NCBI RefSeq assembly: GCF_022557175.1
Contig: NZ_CP092915.1
Span: 2,604,001-2,668,000 of the forward strand
DNA length: 64,000 bases
Reading direction: 5' to 3'
Source: Mycolicibacterium sp. YH-1
GTDB lineage: Bacteria; Actinomycetota; Actinomycetes; Mycobacteriales; Mycobacteriaceae
Shown here in pieces: positions 61,671 through 64,000 of this stretch; position 1 is the stretch's first letter, and each line of letters opens with the position of its first letter. The translations under genes and the position numbers were made by a program. Below the pieces are notes generated by a model. That model made no database searches, was not told the origin of the DNA, and worked only from the letters and a program-made list of their open reading frames with translations.

Positions 61671-62326
61671 CAGAACTCCACCGGGGTGCGTCCAGCGGCC
61701 GTCCACACTGTGCCGCGCCGCTCGTAGGCGAACAACTCCTCAACTGCGAGTGCGACGCGTGAACCGTAGCTGCGCTCCAGCAGGTGAAGGGCCAGGTCGA
61801 GTCCTGATGTCACCGCGCCTGCGGTGACGAGATCGCCGTCATCGACGACACGTGCATGGACGGCGTTGACGCCGGTGGCGTCCAGCACGTCCATGCCGAG
61901 GTGATGGGTGGCGGCGTTGCGGCCCTCGATGAGGCCTGCCATCGCCAGGGCCAACGCGCCGCCGCACACCGTGGCGACCGTGACATCGGGATTGGCCAGC
62001 GCCTTTCGCAACAGGTCGACGGCAGCGGTCTGGCCGAACCGGGACAGCAGGACGGGGATGGTCTCGACTCCGTCATCCGGATCGCCCGAGACGGGCCCCG
62101 AAGCGCCGGGCACGATGACGTACCCGGGCTTGGCTGGGTCCAGTGCCGCGCTGGCCTGCAACACCAGTCCGCGGGTGCCGCTGCGCACCGGGCGCGGGCC
62201 CTCCGCCGACACCAGCGCCACCTCAAGGTCGCCGCCGACGGCCTCGCTGCCCGCGGCAAGGACTTCGAAGGGGGCGATGACGTCTAGCGGGTCGAACCCG
62301 TCGAACAGAACGATTTGTGCGTGCAT
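61670..62326 (-). CDS. DJ-1/PfpI-family protein (isonitrile hydratase-like)
   Basis: The 218-aa protein starts at ATG 62326 (MHAQIVLFDGFDPLDVIAPF). The nucleophile elbow is VATVCGGALALA with cysteine near residue 119, and the acidic partner is likely in the first strand. PGYVIVPGASGPVSGDPDD and LVTAGAVTSGLDLALHLLE are characteristic of the PfpI_2/GATase1 branch that includes isonitrile hydratase and the GlxA N-domain. It is divergent from a GlxA-type regulator 84 bp away. Confidence 0.84.
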   Translation of the reverse strand: MHAQIVLFDGFDPLDVIAPFEVLAAGSEAVGGDLEVALVSAEGPRPVRSGTRGLVLQASAALDPAKPGYVIVPGASGPVSGDPDDGVETIPVLLSRFGQTAAVDLLRKALANPDVTVATVCGGALALAMAGLIEGRNAATHHLGMDVLDATGVNAVHARVVDDGDLVTAGAVTSGLDLALHLLERSYGSRVALAVEELFAYERRGTVWTAAGRTPVEF

Positions 62327-62410
62327 CAGCCCATCGTGTCCGTCAGCCTGGACGCCCACTAGTGGCCAGAATGACAGTAAGCAACGGAATCTTGCCACCC
62401 CTCTGATACC

Positions 62411-63379
62411 GTGCGCGCCGTGCACACCGTTGCCGTTCTTGCGTTGCCCGACACCATCGCATTCGACCTGGCCACGCCCGTCGAGGTCTTCGGGCGCACG
62501 GTGTCCGTGTCCGGGGAGCCGTGCTACCGAGTGTTGGTCTGTGGAACCGATCCCGTGGTCACCGCGGGACCGCTGCGCATAGCCACCGACCTCGGACTCG
62601 ATGCGCTGGCCGACGTGGACACGATCATCGTCCCCGGGCGCGACGTGGCGACGGCGCCGCCGCAGGCCGTCCTCGATGCACTCGTCGCCGCGTACGCCAG
62701 GGGTATCCGCATCGCGTCCATCTGCTCCGGCGCATTCACCCTGGCCGCCGCGGGCCTTCTCGACGGCAGGCGCGCAACCACGCACTGGGTGGCCGCCGAC
62801 GCGTTCCGCTCGGCGTTTCCGGCGGTCCACCTCGATGCGGACGTGCTCTACGTCGACGAGGGGCAGGTGCTGACGTCGGCCGGCGCCTCGGCGGGACTCG
62901 ACCTGTGCCTGCACATGGTGGCCCGCGACCAGGGAACCGCGGTCGCCGCCGACGCCGCACGACTGGCGGTGGCACCACTTCACCGCGGCGGGGGTCAGGC
63001 GCAGTTCATCGTGCGAAACCGGCCCACCGCCAACGGTATTGGCGAACACGCCACGCTCGCCGACGTTCTCGCCTGGATCGAGCGGGAGGCGCATCGTGAC
63101 CTCGTGCTGTCCGACATCGCGGCCAGGGCGGCGGTCAGCGTCCGCACTCTCAACCGCCGGTTCGCCGCCGAGACGGGCCAGACTCCGATGCAGTGGCTGA
63201 CCGGCGTGCGCGTCCGTCATGCACAGCAGTTGCTCGAGACGACGACCATGGGGGTGGAGCGCATCGGCCGCGAGGTCGGCTTCAGCTCACCTGCCAACTT
63301 TCGCGAGCAGTTCCGCAGGCTCGCAGGGGTCTCACCGCAGAACTATCGCCACACCTTCCGCGACCGCATCGCCGGCTGA
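62411..63379 (+). CDS. GlxA-type AraC-family transcriptional regulator
   Basis: This is a 322-aa protein (GTG 62411; GTG 62420 is also possible). The N-terminal DJ-1/PfpI-like domain has VAVLALPDTIAFDLATPVEV and ASICSGAFTLAAAGLLDGRR. The C-terminal AraC domain has two HTH units (LSDIAARAAVSVRTLNRRFA; MGVERIGREVGFSSPANFRE). It probably controls the divergent DJ-1 gene; the gap contains CCACTAGTGG at 62356-62365 as a small palindrome. Confidence 0.87.
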   Translation: MRAVHTVAVLALPDTIAFDLATPVEVFGRTVSVSGEPCYRVLVCGTDPVVTAGPLRIATDLGLDALADVDTIIVPGRDVATAPPQAVLDALVAAYARGIRIASICSGAFTLAAAGLLDGRRATTHWVAADAFRSAFPAVHLDADVLYVDEGQVLTSAGASAGLDLCLHMVARDQGTAVAADAARLAVAPLHRGGGQAQFIVRNRPTANGIGEHATLADVLAWIEREAHRDLVLSDIAARAAVSVRTLNRRFAAETGQTPMQWLTGVRVRHAQQLLETTTMGVERIGREVGFSSPANFREQFRRLAGVSPQNYRHTFRDRIAG

Positions 63380-63382
63380 CGG

Positions 63383-64000
63383 TCAGTGGCTGGGCGGCTT
63401 CTTCTCGATCACCAACTGGGCCAGGGGAATCCGAATCTGTACCGGAGCGGCGGCCAGGCGTTGGGCGACACCGTTCTCCAGCGCGTCGAGGAATGACCCC
63501 ACGGGTTGGGCGCGGGTGCCATCGAGTGCCAGCGCCAGCGTCGGGAACAGCGAGGCCCGCAGGAACGCCGCCCAGCGTGTGCCGAAGGTGTCCGTGTCTC
63601 GGTCGCTCTGGTAGAGCTTCCAGAACCGGTCCTCGGCGTCGAACAACTCCATGTGCGTTATCGACAGCTTCTCGAAGGTGCCCGATGGCGCAAAGGGTGA
63701 CTCGAAGTCCTTTGCGGTGCGTCCGACGATCGGCACCGACATGCGACCGTGTTCCTCGGCGGTGAGCGCGGCGGTGCCGGCGAGTTCGGTGAGCGTGTCC
63801 GTCAGGGCGTCCAGGATCGGGCCGAACCCCAACTGACCGTCCTCGTCGACGCCCATCGTGGTCACGACTATCTGCCCGCCGGGGCACAACTCGCGACCAC
63901 GGAAGGCCACGAACTCGTGCCAGTCGTGGGCGGCCTGCCTGGCATACGCCGCGCGAATCCGCTCGTCACCGCTGTATGCCGCAAGGAGGTGACCGTCGAC
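63383..64000 (-). CDS. SAM-dependent carboxyl-methyltransferase-like protein (5' end outside window)
   Basis: The frame is open to the window end, so at least 205 residues are visible and the N-terminal SAM-binding part is missing. DWHEFVAFRGRELCPGGQIV is the strand-helix seen in salicylate/xanthosine-type carboxyl methyltransferases (Methyltransf_7). SITHMELFDAEDRFWKLYQS and the C-terminal helix also fit. It ends 3 nt after the stop of the convergent AraC gene. The acceptor is unknown. Confidence 0.7.
   Translation of the reverse strand, partial: VDGHLLAAYSGDERIRAAYARQAAHDWHEFVAFRGRELCPGGQIVVTTMGVDEDGQLGFGPILDALTDTLTELAGTAALTAEEHGRMSVPIVGRTAKDFESPFAPSGTFEKLSITHMELFDAEDRFWKLYQSDRDTDTFGTRWAAFLRASLFPTLALALDGTRAQPVGSFLDALENGVAQRLAAAPVQIRIPLAQLVIEKKPPSH

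Noticed and set aside
61670-63220. Longer DJ-1/PfpI protein starting at 63220
   Set aside because: The added part is antisense to the AraC gene; the family start MHAQIVLFDGF is at 62326.
1-64000. CRISPR arrays, rRNA operons, insertion sequences, integrases
   Set aside because: No repeat-spacer pattern, rRNA core sequence, transposase DDE pattern or recombinase motif was found by reading. The tRNA-linked module has no integrase in view.

Overview
The window is GC-rich actinobacterial DNA and almost certainly comes from a mycobacterium, most likely a fast-growing Mycolicibacterium-type species. The evidence is an MmpS/MmpL/DUF5078 operon, a DUF732 secreted protein, an F420-type LLM oxidoreductase, a PASTA-tailed class A PBP, a GjpA-like surface protein, many GTG starts, tight ATGA/GTGA overlaps and several apparently leaderless genes. 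Gene neighbourhoods that I recall from M. tuberculosis H37Rv are present: Rv2313c-Rv2318 (AhpD-like, PmbA, TldD, UspA-B-C), Rv2319c-Rv2320c (universal stress protein, RocE-like permease) and Rv2325c-Rv2327 (EcfT, ECF S-A-A fusion, MarR).

Layout. 1-4.8 kb: end of a VIT-type protein, a MarR-MFS pair and an ECF transporter. 4.8-8.0 kb: a DapA-like enzyme divergent from a LysR regulator across a perfect palindrome, then a Cmx-type MFS pump behind a possible leader peptide. 8.0-15.3 kb: the uspABC sugar importer, tldD-pmbA and an AhpD-like gene. 15.36-16.9 kb: a CAT-anticodon tRNA with an AbiE-type toxin-antitoxin module beside it. 16.9-21.9 kb: stress protein, RocE-like permease and a bifunctional PBP.

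22.1-29.9 kb holds the most interesting unit. It is a five-gene operon (APH-type kinase, AGXT2L-like class III PLP enzyme, zinc alcohol dehydrogenase, APC permease, aldehyde dehydrogenase) divergent from a PucR/CdaR-type activator. I read it as a pathway that imports an amino alcohol, phosphorylates it, eliminates ammonia and phosphate to give an aldehyde, and oxidises the aldehyde. Ethanolamine, 1-amino-2-propanol and hydroxylysine are all candidate substrates.

30-37.8 kb: DyP peroxidase with an unknown partner, a TetR-controlled membrane gene, a repeat-bearing GjpA-like protein, a VTT membrane protein, a possible 66-aa gene, SDR, XRE regulator and lipoprotein. 37.9-43 kb: a complete oligopeptide-type ABC importer. 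43-49.4 kb: a Pro/Thr-rich surface protein, a nested palindrome plus terminator, the mmpS-mmpL-DUF5078 operon and a DUF732 protein. 49.4-53.7 kb: LLM oxidoreductase, glycogen phosphorylase, SDR. 53.7-59.7 kb: a tightly packed + strand operon (secreted protein, DUF4185, K+ channel, Hsp70-like membrane protein, acyl-CoA dehydrogenase). 59.7-64 kb: SPFH protein, ABM-like protein, small beta protein with DJ-1/PfpI, divergent GlxA/AraC regulator, and a methyltransferase cut by the window end.

No gene-free stretch exceeds about 280 bp. I found no rRNA, CRISPR array, transposase, integrase or prophage gene. All family calls come from reading the sequence; no database search was run.
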